Part shown: in pieces, positions 36,738 to 45,683 of the stretch | Layout: every line of letters starts with the position of its first letter | Position numbering within the stretch: the stretch's first letter is position 1 | Assembly: GCA_937921995.1 (NCBI GenBank) | Contig: CAKZVF010000055.1 | Coordinates: forward strand, 1 to 64,000 | Length of the DNA: 64,000 nt | Reading direction: 5' to 3' | DNA from: an uncultured Pirellulaceae bacterium | GTDB taxonomy: Bacteria > Planctomycetota > Planctomycetia > Pirellulales > Pirellulaceae | Made by a program: the position numbers and the translations under genes | The notes under the pieces: model-generated | Databases searched by the model: none | The model's input: only the letters and a program-made list of their open reading frames with translations | What the model was told of the DNA's origin: nothing

Positions 36738-36804
36738 AACCCGAACGCGTGAGCGAGGGGTTGCCGAACGAGGTAACGCAATCCCTCGCTCACGCGTTCG
36801 GGTT
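36738..36804. repeat. 22-base perfect inverted repeat (family E)
   Basis: AACCCGAACGCGTGAGCGAG plus GG is exactly mirrored by CCCTCGCTCACGCGTTCGGG plus TT across a 23-base loop. No mismatch in 22 pairs makes this the strongest hairpin of the window. It lies between the divergent secreted-protein gene and proC. Confidence 0.9.
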
Positions 36805-36885
36805 ATGAAGTCAGAATACTGCTTTGCGACTGTTGCTAAGGCACTTTTTACACAAACTTTCCCAAGCTAAAGCGTGGCGTTCTCA

Positions 36886-37704
36886 ATGACAACTATTGGA
36901 TTTATCGGAGCCGGCCAGATGGCCCAAGCGCTCGCCAGCGGCATCTCTTCAGCCGATTCCTCAATCAAATTCGAGATCGCCGATCCCAGCCAAGCCTCTC
37001 AGGACGCTTTCAAGAAAAAGATTTCAGCGCCGATCGAAATCCGCTCCGACAACGCTCAGCTATTCGCGGCCTGCGACATTGTCTTTCTATCGGTCAAACC
37101 GCAGTACCTAGGTGATGCCGTTGACGCGGCGGCGATCGCCAAGGCACTGTCCGCATCCGAACGATCGCCATTGATTGTTTCGATCATGGCGGGCGTCACC
37201 ATCGAGAAGATCACCGAGGCAACTGGGCTCGACCGCGTCGTGCGCGTCATGCCCAACACGCCCAGCCTGATCATGGAAGGCGCATCAGGAATCGCGTCTT
37301 CGCCCGAAGTCACCACCGAAGAATTAGAGACCGTTTCTAAACTATTATCTTCGGTCGGATGCGTCACGTCAGTATCGGAAACATTACTGGACGCGGTGAC
37401 GGGACTGTCGGGGTCTGGGCCGGCCTACGTGTTCACGTTCATCGAAGCGCTGGTCGACGGTGGCGTCCTCAACGGGCTTCCGCGCGACATCGCGCGCGAA
37501 TTAGCCATTCAAACGGTCATCGGTTCGGCGAAGCTGGTGCAACAGTCCGGCGAACATCCGGCGGTTCTGCGTGATCGCGTCACCAGCCCCGGCGGCACAA
37601 CCATCGAAGCCCTAAAAGTTCTGGAGATGAACGACTTCCGCGGCACCATCATCCAAGCCGTCGAATCGGCAACGCGGCGGTCGAAGGAACTCGGAGCGTC
37701 TTGA
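36886..37704 (+). CDS. proC: Pyrroline-5-carboxylate reductase
   Basis: A 272-residue cytoplasmic enzyme that reduces pyrroline-5-carboxylate to proline with NAD(P)H, the last step of proline synthesis. The ATG at 36886 starts directly on the Rossmann strand (MTTIGFIGAGQMAQALASG); a GTG four codons earlier is less likely. Conserved parts include VFLSVKPQYL, RVMPNTPSLIMEGASGI, DAVTGLSGSGPAYVF and the C-terminal signature LRDRVTSPGGTTIEALKVLE. Length and motif order are standard. Confidence 0.97.
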   Translation: MTTIGFIGAGQMAQALASGISSADSSIKFEIADPSQASQDAFKKKISAPIEIRSDNAQLFAACDIVFLSVKPQYLGDAVDAAAIAKALSASERSPLIVSIMAGVTIEKITEATGLDRVVRVMPNTPSLIMEGASGIASSPEVTTEELETVSKLLSSVGCVTSVSETLLDAVTGLSGSGPAYVFTFIEALVDGGVLNGLPRDIARELAIQTVIGSAKLVQQSGEHPAVLRDRVTSPGGTTIEALKVLEMNDFRGTIIQAVESATRRSKELGAS

Positions 37705-37738
37705 AATTATTTTCAGCCCAGAGGGCGGCACACATACT

Positions 37739-38003
37739 GCCGGTGGCATAAGCCACCGGAATCGGTTGGGGCTATTATTTACTTTATCGCTGGTCCGGTG
37801 GCTGACGCTCAATGCCACTCATTTTTAGCAGGCACCGGACAACAGTTTAACGACAAGCCGGCAGGCGACCGTGTTTGGTGGGGCAAAACGAGGTCGCCTG
37901 CCGGCTAATCGTTAAACAGACCAATGATCAACCCAGCAAAAAAATGTCTCTCGAACATCATAAATCCAAAATAAGTGGCATCGGGCTGACGCCACCGGCA
38001 GTT
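37739..38003. repeat. Composite repeat: family D arms flanking a family B palindrome
   Basis: Left part: GCCGGTGGCATAAGCCACCGG then CCGGTGGCTGACGCTCAATG; right part (about 37974-38003): AGTGGCATCGGGCTGACGCC then ACCGGCAG, the reverse complement type of the left. Between them lies family B copy 2. It fills the gap between proC and the convergent subtilase gene. Confidence 0.75.
37845..37917. repeat. Palindromic element, family B, copy 2
   Basis: A 73-base palindrome with ends GTTTAACGACAAGCCGGCAG and CTGCCGGCTAATCGTTAAAC, same size and ends as copy 1 (9938). The inner arms GGCGACC...GGTCGCC are better matched than in copy 1. Confidence 0.9.
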
Positions 38004-38044
38004 CTTGTTTCGTCCTCTGGACTGCAGTGAGTATAACTCTCAAC

Positions 38045-40738
38045 CTACATTCCCAGTTCATCCTTATCGAACCACTTACCGTTTAGGTTGTACTCAAAAT
38101 CAATCGACTCAAGATCGTACGCCGCAATCGCTGCCTCGACGGCGTTTGCTTCAATGCTGTCGACGTCAGTAAATTCGGCCGTGTGATTTCTTAAAACGGC
38201 ACGCGCCTGGTCGCCGATCGCACTTAGCAGATCCAAGTTTTGCACGTCGTTGATTTCGACGCGATCTTCACCGCCTCCACCATCGAATCTGCTATTTTCG
38301 ACATTGGTCAACCGTAACAGTTGCAGCGTCGTTTCGAATTCTGCATCATCAAAATTGATTCGCAATGATTCGTTTTGCTGGCCGCCGCGAAAGGCGATCG
38401 CGTCATCTCCGCCGCCACCGTCAATGCTGGTTTCTCCAAACCCGATCGCTCGCACCGTGTCCCCGTTGCGCGCGGTCGATTGCGTTGTGTTGACGTTCGC
38501 AAAATATGCCTCGCGCTGATCGCTGCCGGTAAACTCAGCCGTATCGTTTCCGCCAGTCGATCGCCCGACCACCAGATCGTAGCCCTTGATCGCAATTTTA
38601 CCTTCGGCATTCTCAAGCACAGTTGCATCAGCAGTGTGCTGGAGATGATCGTCACCCGCGGATCCCAACAGATACGCCTCGTCGTTACCCTCCGAAGCGT
38701 TCACCGTGACGTTGCTGATGTTGCTGACGTAGTTTGAAAATTTTTCGCTGACCAAGATCGCCGAATTGTTCTTCGAATGAAGCGTCTCATCCCCATCAGA
38801 CCCATTCAAGGTCACTCGGTCTTGGGCATCGGTATTGATGACGTTGGTACGTTCGAAGCCTTCGATCGAAGCATCGGTGCGTCCGCCGGTGACGACCGCC
38901 GCATCTTGATCGACGTCAATCTGGTCCCGGGCTGAGGTGCCAATAATGTTGGCAATATCCGCTCCGCCTTTGCCGTCAGCGGTTACGTTTTCGAAACCTT
39001 TGGCGATCAATTCTAATTGCTGCGACCGCAGAAAAGTACGTTCTTCGGCGTGCGCGAAACGGTCCTCTTGGTCGCTTCCTTCTAGCTCGATCAAGTCATT
39101 TCCCAGTGCGCCCAAGACGTAGGCGCTTCGAAATGCACCGCCACTGACCGCGAACTGCTGGTTCTGAAACAACACCGATTTGCCGCTGGCTTTGACGACG
39201 TCGTCAAACTGAGATCCCTCGATGTAGAGCGAATCATTGCCGTCGCCGTTGTCAAGGTCCACGTTTTCAATTCCACGTGCGCGGAGCGTGAACTGTTGAT
39301 TGCGAATTTCAATTCGATTCTGCAGGATCTGTACCTGATCATCAGTCCCGCTTAGGTTCACCTCGACAGCGTCATCGCCGTCTTGGCCGTTGAAGATAAT
39401 AAACTCGACCGCACTTTCATCGAATCGCTGGCTCTGCCCGTTGATCGAAACCGAAATCTGCTGGTTCTCCACGGCCGTCACGCTGACGTGATCGTCTGCC
39501 GAAGAGCCGTGGATCTTCAACACGCCATCGTTCAGCTCTAACTCAACCACGCCTGTGCTGACGGGCGCGGTCTGAACCGGAGAAGCGTCAGGCCTTGCCG
39601 CGTTATCGGTCGGATCAGGCGTCACCGGCGACGCGTTCTCTCCCAAGACCGAATCGAGTGCCGCGGCGAGGTTGATCTGGGCATAGCTTTGCCGGGTCGC
39701 CGAATCGTAGATACTGTCGGCGGTGCTGATGAATTGATCGTAAAGCAGGTCCTGATCAATGTCGGCCACGCCCGCGATCTCATTCGCTTGACGCAGCAAC
39801 GCACTGGCGGCAGCCACATAAGGAGCGGCTTGACTGGTGCCGCTGGTGCCCAGGAATGAATCGCTGCGCGAACCGAAGAACAAGTGGTCAGGAACAGTAC
39901 TGGTGATGCTTTCCCCCGGTGCGGTCAGCACGTGCGAGGCGCGTTGGCTGAAGTCGCTTAAATTTCCACTGCCATCGTGACTGGCGACAGGCACCACGAA
40001 TTCACTGCTGGCGGGATAAGCCAATTCCTCCGCGCCGTCCTCTCCAAACGAATTGCCCGCGGCCACGCTGATGAAAACGCCTTCCTCTTTTAATTGCTGA
40101 AGTTCATCGTTGAGCACTTCCAAGTAGGTTTCATTGGGCGACGTTCCTAACGACAGGTTCACAGTCGTGATAGGATTTTCGAAGGAATCAAGATTGTCGT
40201 GTACCCACTGCAATGATTGTTCGATCCATTCCAGCTCCGTGTTGCCGGCGTCGTCAAACACGCGCAGCGCCACCAGATCAGCGCCGGGAGCCACTCCGCG
40301 ATATTTCAGGTCGTTGCTGCCAACGATTCCGGCGACGTGAGTGCCGTGGAACCCGGTGCTGCCGTCGTCGTAAGGGTTGTCATCGTTTTCCGCGAAGTCG
40401 TAGCCGCCGACGACTTGGTGGCCTTCGCCGAAACCGCCTCCTAATGCGATGTGATCAAACGCGATGCCGGTGTCGATGATCGCGATCGTCTGTCCGGTGC
40501 CATCAAGCCCGTAGCTTTCGCCGATCGCTGCGGCGGCGGTGGTTGTGGAAAGATTGGTGGTCTGCGAATCCGCGAAAGTCGTTACGTTTACTTGGTCCAC
40601 AGGCTGTACCGTAGACGTTGCCGTGTCAAACTCAGGCAAAACGCTGGCGACGGCCTGAGCCGACATGACCAACCGTTTTTCAAATTCTTCGAACCTACGT
40701 AATCGCGATTGGCGATTGGGGCGGGAGGATCGTGACAT
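38045..40738 (-). CDS. Subtilisin-like (S8) serine protease with long repeat region
   Basis: 897 residues from the ATG at 40738. The opening LRRFEEFEKRLVMSAQA is the planctomycete LEPR-like export leader. The peptidase domain (about 65-345) has the whole triad: Asp in IAIIDTGIAFDH, His in GFHGTHVAGIVG, and Ser in LGTSGTSQAAPYVAAASALL. The remaining 500 residues are tandem beta repeats of the form xGxDGDDAVEVNLSG, DNGDGNDSLYIEGSQFDD and EGNDEAYLLGSAGDD, resembling acidic calcium-binding hemolysin-type repeats without the strict GGxGxD nonamer. It is probably a surface-exposed protease. No pro-domain of usual size is visible between leader and peptidase. Confidence 0.92.
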   Translation of the reverse strand: MSRSSRPNRQSRLRRFEEFEKRLVMSAQAVASVLPEFDTATSTVQPVDQVNVTTFADSQTTNLSTTTAAAAIGESYGLDGTGQTIAIIDTGIAFDHIALGGGFGEGHQVVGGYDFAENDDNPYDDGSTGFHGTHVAGIVGSNDLKYRGVAPGADLVALRVFDDAGNTELEWIEQSLQWVHDNLDSFENPITTVNLSLGTSPNETYLEVLNDELQQLKEEGVFISVAAGNSFGEDGAEELAYPASSEFVVPVASHDGSGNLSDFSQRASHVLTAPGESITSTVPDHLFFGSRSDSFLGTSGTSQAAPYVAAASALLRQANEIAGVADIDQDLLYDQFISTADSIYDSATRQSYAQINLAAALDSVLGENASPVTPDPTDNAARPDASPVQTAPVSTGVVELELNDGVLKIHGSSADDHVSVTAVENQQISVSINGQSQRFDESAVEFIIFNGQDGDDAVEVNLSGTDDQVQILQNRIEIRNQQFTLRARGIENVDLDNGDGNDSLYIEGSQFDDVVKASGKSVLFQNQQFAVSGGAFRSAYVLGALGNDLIELEGSDQEDRFAHAEERTFLRSQQLELIAKGFENVTADGKGGADIANIIGTSARDQIDVDQDAAVVTGGRTDASIEGFERTNVINTDAQDRVTLNGSDGDETLHSKNNSAILVSEKFSNYVSNISNVTVNASEGNDEAYLLGSAGDDHLQHTADATVLENAEGKIAIKGYDLVVGRSTGGNDTAEFTGSDQREAYFANVNTTQSTARNGDTVRAIGFGETSIDGGGGDDAIAFRGGQQNESLRINFDDAEFETTLQLLRLTNVENSRFDGGGGEDRVEINDVQNLDLLSAIGDQARAVLRNHTAEFTDVDSIEANAVEAAIAAYDLESIDFEYNLNGKWFDKDELGM

Positions 40739-41129
40739 CGTTGCACTTTGTCGCGCGAGACCATGCGGCTTGTCAGTCGCGCTGACGCACAAGCCGAACC
40801 ATCCTGGTCAATTTTGCGCCGTAGATCCCTTGTTGGCGCGGGGAGTATCTGTTCGCTTGGTTGCCGCCAATCCAGCGGTAACGGTTGCTGGCAACAGTAC
40901 GTTTCCCAAGTGCCAGCGGGTTCGAATTCTTCACGAAAATCGCGGTAGATTCGTCAAGCAATCGACTTTAACGATTATGCCGATTGCACAGCAATGGAAA
41001 GCTGTGGGGAACGATAGAAGCCTTGAGTAGCTATCACCGCGCGGTTGGATTTCCAGAAGTCGCCACCCGATGAGATAGGTAGATATTTCTCCCAACCACC
41101 GTCGCCATAAAGTCGCTGAGGTCGATCTC
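40739..41129. other. Intergenic region, 391 bases
   Basis: This divergent region holds the promoters of the subtilase and the methyltransferase-like gene. No repeat, terminator or convincing frame is visible. Confidence 0.4.
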
Positions 41130-41687
41130 GTGAAGCCAATTTCTGCGTTGAAGTATTTCCAGATGACTTGGTTAAGCAAACCCGCGCCTGACCGTTTGAT
41201 CTACAAACTGATTAAGCAGCGCTGCGTCAGTTCGATCGTAGAGATCGGCATGGCCGATGGGCAGCGCTGCTGCAATATGTTGGCCGTCGCGCAAAAGTTC
41301 AACGGCGACACTAAAATCAAATACACCGGCGTCGACTTGTTCGACGCGCGGGAAGAAGATGAATCGCCCTTGAAACTGATCGAGATGCATCGGAAGCTGA
41401 ACGCCATCGACGCAAAGACTCAATTGGTCCCCGGCGATCTTGCGTCAGCGCTGCCACGCATCGCCAACGCGCATGTCCGCACTGATATGGTGATCATTTC
41501 CGCCGGATTCGAAGAAGAAGACTTCGAAGCGACGCAAATGTTTCTGCCACGCATGCTGCACCCCAGCAGCGTCGTTTTGATCCAAGACTACGAAGACGAA
41601 GAATTCTTCGTCCACAGTCGACTGGAAATCGAGAAGATGGCGGCTCAATCGCCATCGCTAAACTCCGAGTCGAAAAAGGCAGCTTAA
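41130..41687 (+). CDS. Putative SAM-dependent methyltransferase-like protein
   Basis: A 185-residue protein from GTG 41130. The segment SSIVEIGMADGQRCCNMLAVAQK is a Rossmann glycine-rich motif I (E-x-G-x-x-x-G), IKYTGVDLFDA gives the acidic end of strand 2, and DMVIISAGFEEEDFEATQMFLPRML plus SSVVLIQDYEDEEFF look like strands 4 and 5 with the catalytic-loop region. This is the class I methyltransferase course, though strand 1 lacks the classical GxGxG and the C-terminal domain is short. Substrate unknown; the fold is likely, the reaction less so. Confidence 0.6.
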   Translation: MKPISALKYFQMTWLSKPAPDRLIYKLIKQRCVSSIVEIGMADGQRCCNMLAVAQKFNGDTKIKYTGVDLFDAREEDESPLKLIEMHRKLNAIDAKTQLVPGDLASALPRIANAHVRTDMVIISAGFEEEDFEATQMFLPRMLHPSSVVLIQDYEDEEFFVHSRLEIEKMAAQSPSLNSESKKAA

Positions 41688-41820
41688 GCCCCTCACTGCG
41701 TCAGGTTCTAGCAGCTTACGTTTTTACAGATCACGTTTTACCGGATCATGTTTGTAAATCGGCGTAGAGGCCGAGGCACCGAGTCCCGCACTTCCAAGGA
41801 ACGTGCGGAAAAAGGCGCAG

Positions 41821-41880
41821 GACCGGTTCCTACCGGCCACGCCCTGCCTTGATCCAAACGGCCGGTGGGAACCGGCCCCA
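41821..41880. repeat. Inverted repeat, family C, copy 2
   Basis: GACCGGTTCCTACCGGCC on the left and GGCCGGTGGGAACCGGCCCC on the right, each also an internal hairpin. A family-A-like arm (GTAGAGGCCGAGGCACCGAG) precedes it near 41764. It lies between convergent genes. Confidence 0.8.
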
Positions 41881-41897
41881 CGAATAACGCTCAACGA

Positions 41898-43361
41898 CTA
41901 AAGTTCTTTCGCTTTGGCAGGCTCTTTGTCTTTGTCTTTCTCTTTCTCTTTTACCTTCTTCTTTTTGCGTCTGGCAGATTTCTTAATCTCCCAGTCAATG
42001 ATCTCCCCGGCACCGACACCCGGACGAGCGACCGGGTAGTTTCCGTCTTCGTCTGGCTTCAGCGGTGCTTCGCTCTCGAGATTCTCCAGCGCCTCCAAAT
42101 TTTCGGCTAACGTGACGTTGGAATTGATTGCAGAAGCCCAATCCAACTCAACGCCGCTGTAGGTCGCCAATCTTCCAAAGATCGCCGTCATCGTACTCTT
42201 GGCCCCATACTCCGCTTCGTTGGGAAGGATGCCCTGAGCCAGATTTGCGAATAGGTCGTGGTGCTCTTGCTGGTGGCCCAAACGTTGCCCCGGCCCTTCG
42301 CCACATTTGAAAATCTCTTTGCCTTCGGTGTCAAAAATTCTTCCGGCGCTGATGTCGGCCGAACCTTTGGACCCAACGACGTGTTCGGACACATTTTTGT
42401 AACACTGCGGCATGTGTCGGCACTGGCTGAACATCTTATGACCGTTGGCATAAGTGTACTCGACAAAGTGATGATCAAAGATCTGGCCATGATCGACGCC
42501 GTTTCGCAACAAACGACCGCCCATCCCTTGGGCCGTTGCAGGATAGTCGTCCATCAGCCAGTTGATCACATCCAAGTTATGAATGTGCTGTTCAACGATG
42601 TGGTCGCCGCAAAGCCAATTGAAGTAGTACCAGTTCCGCATCTGGTAGGTCAGTTCGGAATCACCGGGCTTACGCGGCCGTTCCCAAACGCCGTTGCTGT
42701 TCCAGTAGACGCGACTGTAAAGCAGATCTCCGATGATGCCGTTTTGCAGTTGCTCGATCGTTTCCCGATAGGCTCTTTCATGCCGGCGCTGCAGACCGAC
42801 CTGCACCAGTAAATTCTTCTCGGCGGCCTTTTTACCATTCTCCAGCACCTTCCGCACGCCCGGCGCATCCACAGCAACAGGCTTCTCCATAAACACGTGC
42901 TTACCCGCATCAACGGCCGCTTCGAAGTGCATGGGACGGAAACCCGGCGGCGTCGCCAAAATCACAAGATCCGCATCGGAATCCATGACGGATTTGTAGG
43001 CGTCCAATCCGATGTAAGAAGTGTCTTCGTTGACGCGGACCTTTTCACCGTGTTCGGTTTTGGCCTGTTCCAACGTCGATTCCATCCGATCGGCGAACAC
43101 GTCGCCCACAGCAACCAGTTCCACATTTCCACTGGTCGTGTTCATCGCTTGGATCGCCGCGCCTGCGCCGCGACCTCCACAACCGACCAAACCAATTTTC
43201 ACCGTGTCCGACCCGGCCGCATGAGCAGACTTCGCCAGCGCTAACTTTGGCGTCGCCAAAGCACCAACGGTGGCCGCCGTGGCCGCAACGGTGGTGCCAG
43301 TTTTGAGAAAGTCACGACGAGACTTATTTTGATCGGAATCGTGGTTCATTGGATGTGCCAC
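41898..43361 (-). CDS. Tat-exported Gfo/Idh/MocA-family oxidoreductase
   Basis: 487 residues (an ATG four codons in is possible). A twin-arginine signal (SRRDFLKTGTTVAATAATVGALA) sends the folded enzyme across the membrane. The Rossmann domain reads KIGLVGCGGRGAGAAIQAM, followed by VILATPPGFRPMHFEAAVDAGKHVFMEKPVAVDAPG; EKP is the family hallmark. The C-terminal half-barrel includes the HIVEQHIHNLDVINWL stretch typical of planctomycete members. A lysine-rich tail (ARRKKKKVKEKEKDKDKE) is added at the end. NAD(P)-dependent; substrate is likely a sugar or inositol derivative but cannot be read. The PIG-L gene lies just upstream on the same strand. Confidence 0.92.
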   Translation of the reverse strand: MAHPMNHDSDQNKSRRDFLKTGTTVAATAATVGALATPKLALAKSAHAAGSDTVKIGLVGCGGRGAGAAIQAMNTTSGNVELVAVGDVFADRMESTLEQAKTEHGEKVRVNEDTSYIGLDAYKSVMDSDADLVILATPPGFRPMHFEAAVDAGKHVFMEKPVAVDAPGVRKVLENGKKAAEKNLLVQVGLQRRHERAYRETIEQLQNGIIGDLLYSRVYWNSNGVWERPRKPGDSELTYQMRNWYYFNWLCGDHIVEQHIHNLDVINWLMDDYPATAQGMGGRLLRNGVDHGQIFDHHFVEYTYANGHKMFSQCRHMPQCYKNVSEHVVGSKGSADISAGRIFDTEGKEIFKCGEGPGQRLGHQQEHHDLFANLAQGILPNEAEYGAKSTMTAIFGRLATYSGVELDWASAINSNVTLAENLEALENLESEAPLKPDEDGNYPVARPGVGAGEIIDWEIKKSARRKKKKVKEKEKDKDKEPAKAKEL

Positions 43362-43450
43362 AAAAATCTCCTTGTTGGTCAGCAGAAATGGAAGTTGTTA
43401 ACGAATTTAACTCAAATGAATCAGTTTTGTTCTTCTCAAGGCTCAAAATC

Positions 43451-44143
43451 TTAGATTAATTCACCCAAACCGGTCAATCCAATCGGCTCGCGCGAGGCAA
43501 AGGGTTCACCATACTTGACGCCGATCGACTTCCCCCAATAGCTTGCTTCATCGTGCAACTTGTCCACAAAGGAACCGTTGGCGTCATCGCGGCCTTGGAT
43601 GAATTGGCTGTGAAAGCAACGGATCGCCGCAATCTTGCGCTCCCAGTAGTCGCTGATGTCCAAAATAAAGGCGGGCCGAGCATTCATTTTCAGATGGACG
43701 CAGTAGTAATTGTAGATGCGCTGTGGATGATACCTTTCGCCCTGCATGTCGGTTTTGGATAGCTTGGCCCAGAATCGCGCCGCTTCGGTCAGTTCGGTCG
43801 CGGCCAAATGGTCGGGATGCGCGTCTTCCCAGTAAGGCGCAAAGATCCATTTCGGCTGGTGCAGCCGGAATTGCTCCGCCAGAAGTTTCCGCGACTCTAG
43901 GTCAGCAACCAGACTGCGATTGGGCAGACCCAAATTTTCGCGCCAAGGCAATTTTAGGATCTCTGTCGCGGCCTTGGTTTCGGCGGCGCGTTTCTCCAGT
44001 GATCCGTAAGGCGTCGGTTCACCCGAGGTCAGATCCAGCACGCCGACGACCAGACCGGCATCCAACATCCGCATTATGGCACCGCCCATCCCCAATTCCG
44101 CATCGTCGGGATGAGGCGCGACAACCATGACGTCAAGTTTCAT
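43451..44143 (-). CDS. PIG-L family deacetylase (BshB1-like)
   Basis: A 230-residue zinc enzyme from the ATG at 44143 (MKLDVMVVAPHPDDAE). The metal site is formed by PHPDDAE and by HPDH in WEDAHPDHLAATELTEAARF; LDLTSGEPTPYGSLEKRAAE is close to the bacillithiol-related BshB1 deacetylases, which remove the N-acetyl group of GlcNAc-malate. The ending SREPIGLTGLGELI fits BshB1 too. No bshA or bshC is nearby, so the substrate could be another N-acetylglucosamine conjugate. It is 89 bases upstream of the Tat oxidoreductase and probably cotranscribed. Confidence 0.85.
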   Translation of the reverse strand: MKLDVMVVAPHPDDAELGMGGAIMRMLDAGLVVGVLDLTSGEPTPYGSLEKRAAETKAATEILKLPWRENLGLPNRSLVADLESRKLLAEQFRLHQPKWIFAPYWEDAHPDHLAATELTEAARFWAKLSKTDMQGERYHPQRIYNYYCVHLKMNARPAFILDISDYWERKIAAIRCFHSQFIQGRDDANGSFVDKLHDEASYWGKSIGVKYGEPFASREPIGLTGLGELI

Positions 44144-44223
44144 CAGCAAGAACTTTCTATGTTGGAGGAGGTAAAATTTCTGATTCAACGAAGGGTAAGT
44201 ACGGCATTTTGCCAAATACTTTG

Positions 44224-44278
44224 GTAGTGGATGAGGCCACGAATCCAGCGGATCCTAGAGACTTGCAGGACTCGGGAA
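44224..44278. repeat. Single arm of family A repeat
   Basis: GTAGTGGATGAGGCCACGAATC is one family-A arm; the following GCAGGACTCG is a remnant of the other. It lies between the PIG-L gene and the exonuclease gene. Confidence 0.65.
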
Positions 44279-44285
44279 CGCTATC

Positions 44286-44855
44286 TCACATCACCTTCAG
44301 CTTTTGCAGCTCGAAAAAGCACCGCATACACGCCAAGCAATCACTCGACGCATCATGCACGTTCGCAAAATCTTCGTTGAAGAGTTTCTTATGCAGTTCG
44401 GTCAAACGAGGCCATTTGAAACCACGTTTGGACGGGATGCGGCAATAGGTGGCCGCTTCCTTCATTGTACAACGCATCTTTTTTTGACGAATCGGGTTTG
44501 CGACGCTGTTTCGAACACATTCTGCACCGATGACTTTGGTGTCAAATTCAATATTATGTGCGATGACGGTGGTGGCCGCGGCGACGTCTTGAAGAAAGGA
44601 ATCGAGCACCGGTTTGAGCGGAACGCCATTGGTTTCCGCGTTCTCTTTGGAGATCCCATGCACGTTGAATGCCCCGCGCGCAATATTAAATCCCGCGGGT
44701 TTGATCAGATGAACCTGCGGGGTCGCCATGGTCTCCAGCGATCGCCCCACAACCCAAGCAATCTGAACAATGCGCGGCCAGTTGTGGATGTCCGTTTCGG
44801 GCGCGTCAAAGTTCCGCGGCAAATCAGCCGTTTCGGTGTCGAAGAAAAGGTACAT
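44286..44855 (-). CDS. DnaQ-type 3'-5' exonuclease (DEDDh)
   Basis: A 189-residue nuclease. The four acidic motifs of the DEDDh group are visible: FFDTETADL (Exo I), AHNIEFDTKVIG (Exo II), and HDASSDCLACMRCF (Exo III His and Asp). FNVHGIS is the usual I-II linker. It is shorter than a polymerase III epsilon subunit and lacks its C-terminal alpha-binding tail, so it is a free exonuclease acting on RNA or DNA ends; the precise substrate is unknown. Confidence 0.9.
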   Translation of the reverse strand: MYLFFDTETADLPRNFDAPETDIHNWPRIVQIAWVVGRSLETMATPQVHLIKPAGFNIARGAFNVHGISKENAETNGVPLKPVLDSFLQDVAAATTVIAHNIEFDTKVIGAECVRNSVANPIRQKKMRCTMKEAATYCRIPSKRGFKWPRLTELHKKLFNEDFANVHDASSDCLACMRCFFELQKLKVM

Positions 44856-44966
44856 GTTTGAGATTCTGCGCGTTGCTTAAAAAAGGCGAATGGCTTACCT
44901 GACCGACCGTCATGAGGAACTATCGTATCAGATAAACTTCCCCTGCCCTGCCCCCTAGCGACAGGA

Positions 44967-45683
44967 CTAAACAATCCCCGACTTCACGATCCCGCGCGTC
45001 GGGTGACGATAAATGGGGCTCTGTTCGGCCGCCGCGTCGGCAATGGCATCCCAGTGCTCCAAGTCATTAACACCAAAGGTGAAACAGAGAAAAACATAAG
45101 GCTCGGATGATTCAAACGGCTCCGTCGAATGGTAAAACCCGCCACCGAAACAGGCCGCCGTGCCGCAGGCGTATTTATAAACACGTTCTTCTTCGTAGGC
45201 GTCGTGATAGAGCAAGTTGCCCGCGTCGCCGATTGGCGTGACAGGCGTCATCAGCGTGAACGCGTTGAGCCCGACCTCGGGTGAGAAATCGAAATGGTAA
45301 TAGGGCTCTTTGGTGTGGCTCCTGACCACGAAAAAACCGGAGTACATGATCAAGTCACCGCAGTCACCGATGATCGCTTTCGTTTTTTCGACCACGCCAA
45401 GTTTATCGAAGTACCGATCAAAAAAAGCAAACGCCGTTTCGTTGACCGAAGAGATCCATCGCAAATCACCGTTCCAGCCGGGACAGAAAGAGCGTAACCC
45501 AATGCCGGTGTTTTCGCATTCCTTCACCCCTTCAAAGTAGTCTGCCGATACAATCGCTTCGACTTCTTCGTAGGCGGCGCGGACGATGGAGTAGTCGAGC
45601 TGCAGCTGGAGGACGTTGTCCGCTTCCAGTTCCTCATTGAATCGTTCGTCAGGATAAGCAGAAATGGAATTCGCCTTTATCAA
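44967..45683 (-). CDS. Hypothetical protein, possible 2OG-Fe(II) oxygenase-like fold
   Basis: 238 residues from TTG 45683; no ATG lies near the front. The centre contains YYHFDFSPEVGLNAFTLMTPV, GNLLYHD and ACFGGGFYHSTEPF: an HxD, a strand and a later His in the order of double-stranded beta-helix metal sites (HxD...H). The Arg that binds 2-oxoglutarate is not evident, so a cupin-like role or a non-enzymatic protein is also possible. Not near any partner that would tell its substrate. Confidence 0.55.
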   Translation of the reverse strand: MIKANSISAYPDERFNEELEADNVLQLQLDYSIVRAAYEEVEAIVSADYFEGVKECENTGIGLRSFCPGWNGDLRWISSVNETAFAFFDRYFDKLGVVEKTKAIIGDCGDLIMYSGFFVVRSHTKEPYYHFDFSPEVGLNAFTLMTPVTPIGDAGNLLYHDAYEEERVYKYACGTAACFGGGFYHSTEPFESSEPYVFLCFTFGVNDLEHWDAIADAAAEQSPIYRHPTRGIVKSGIV

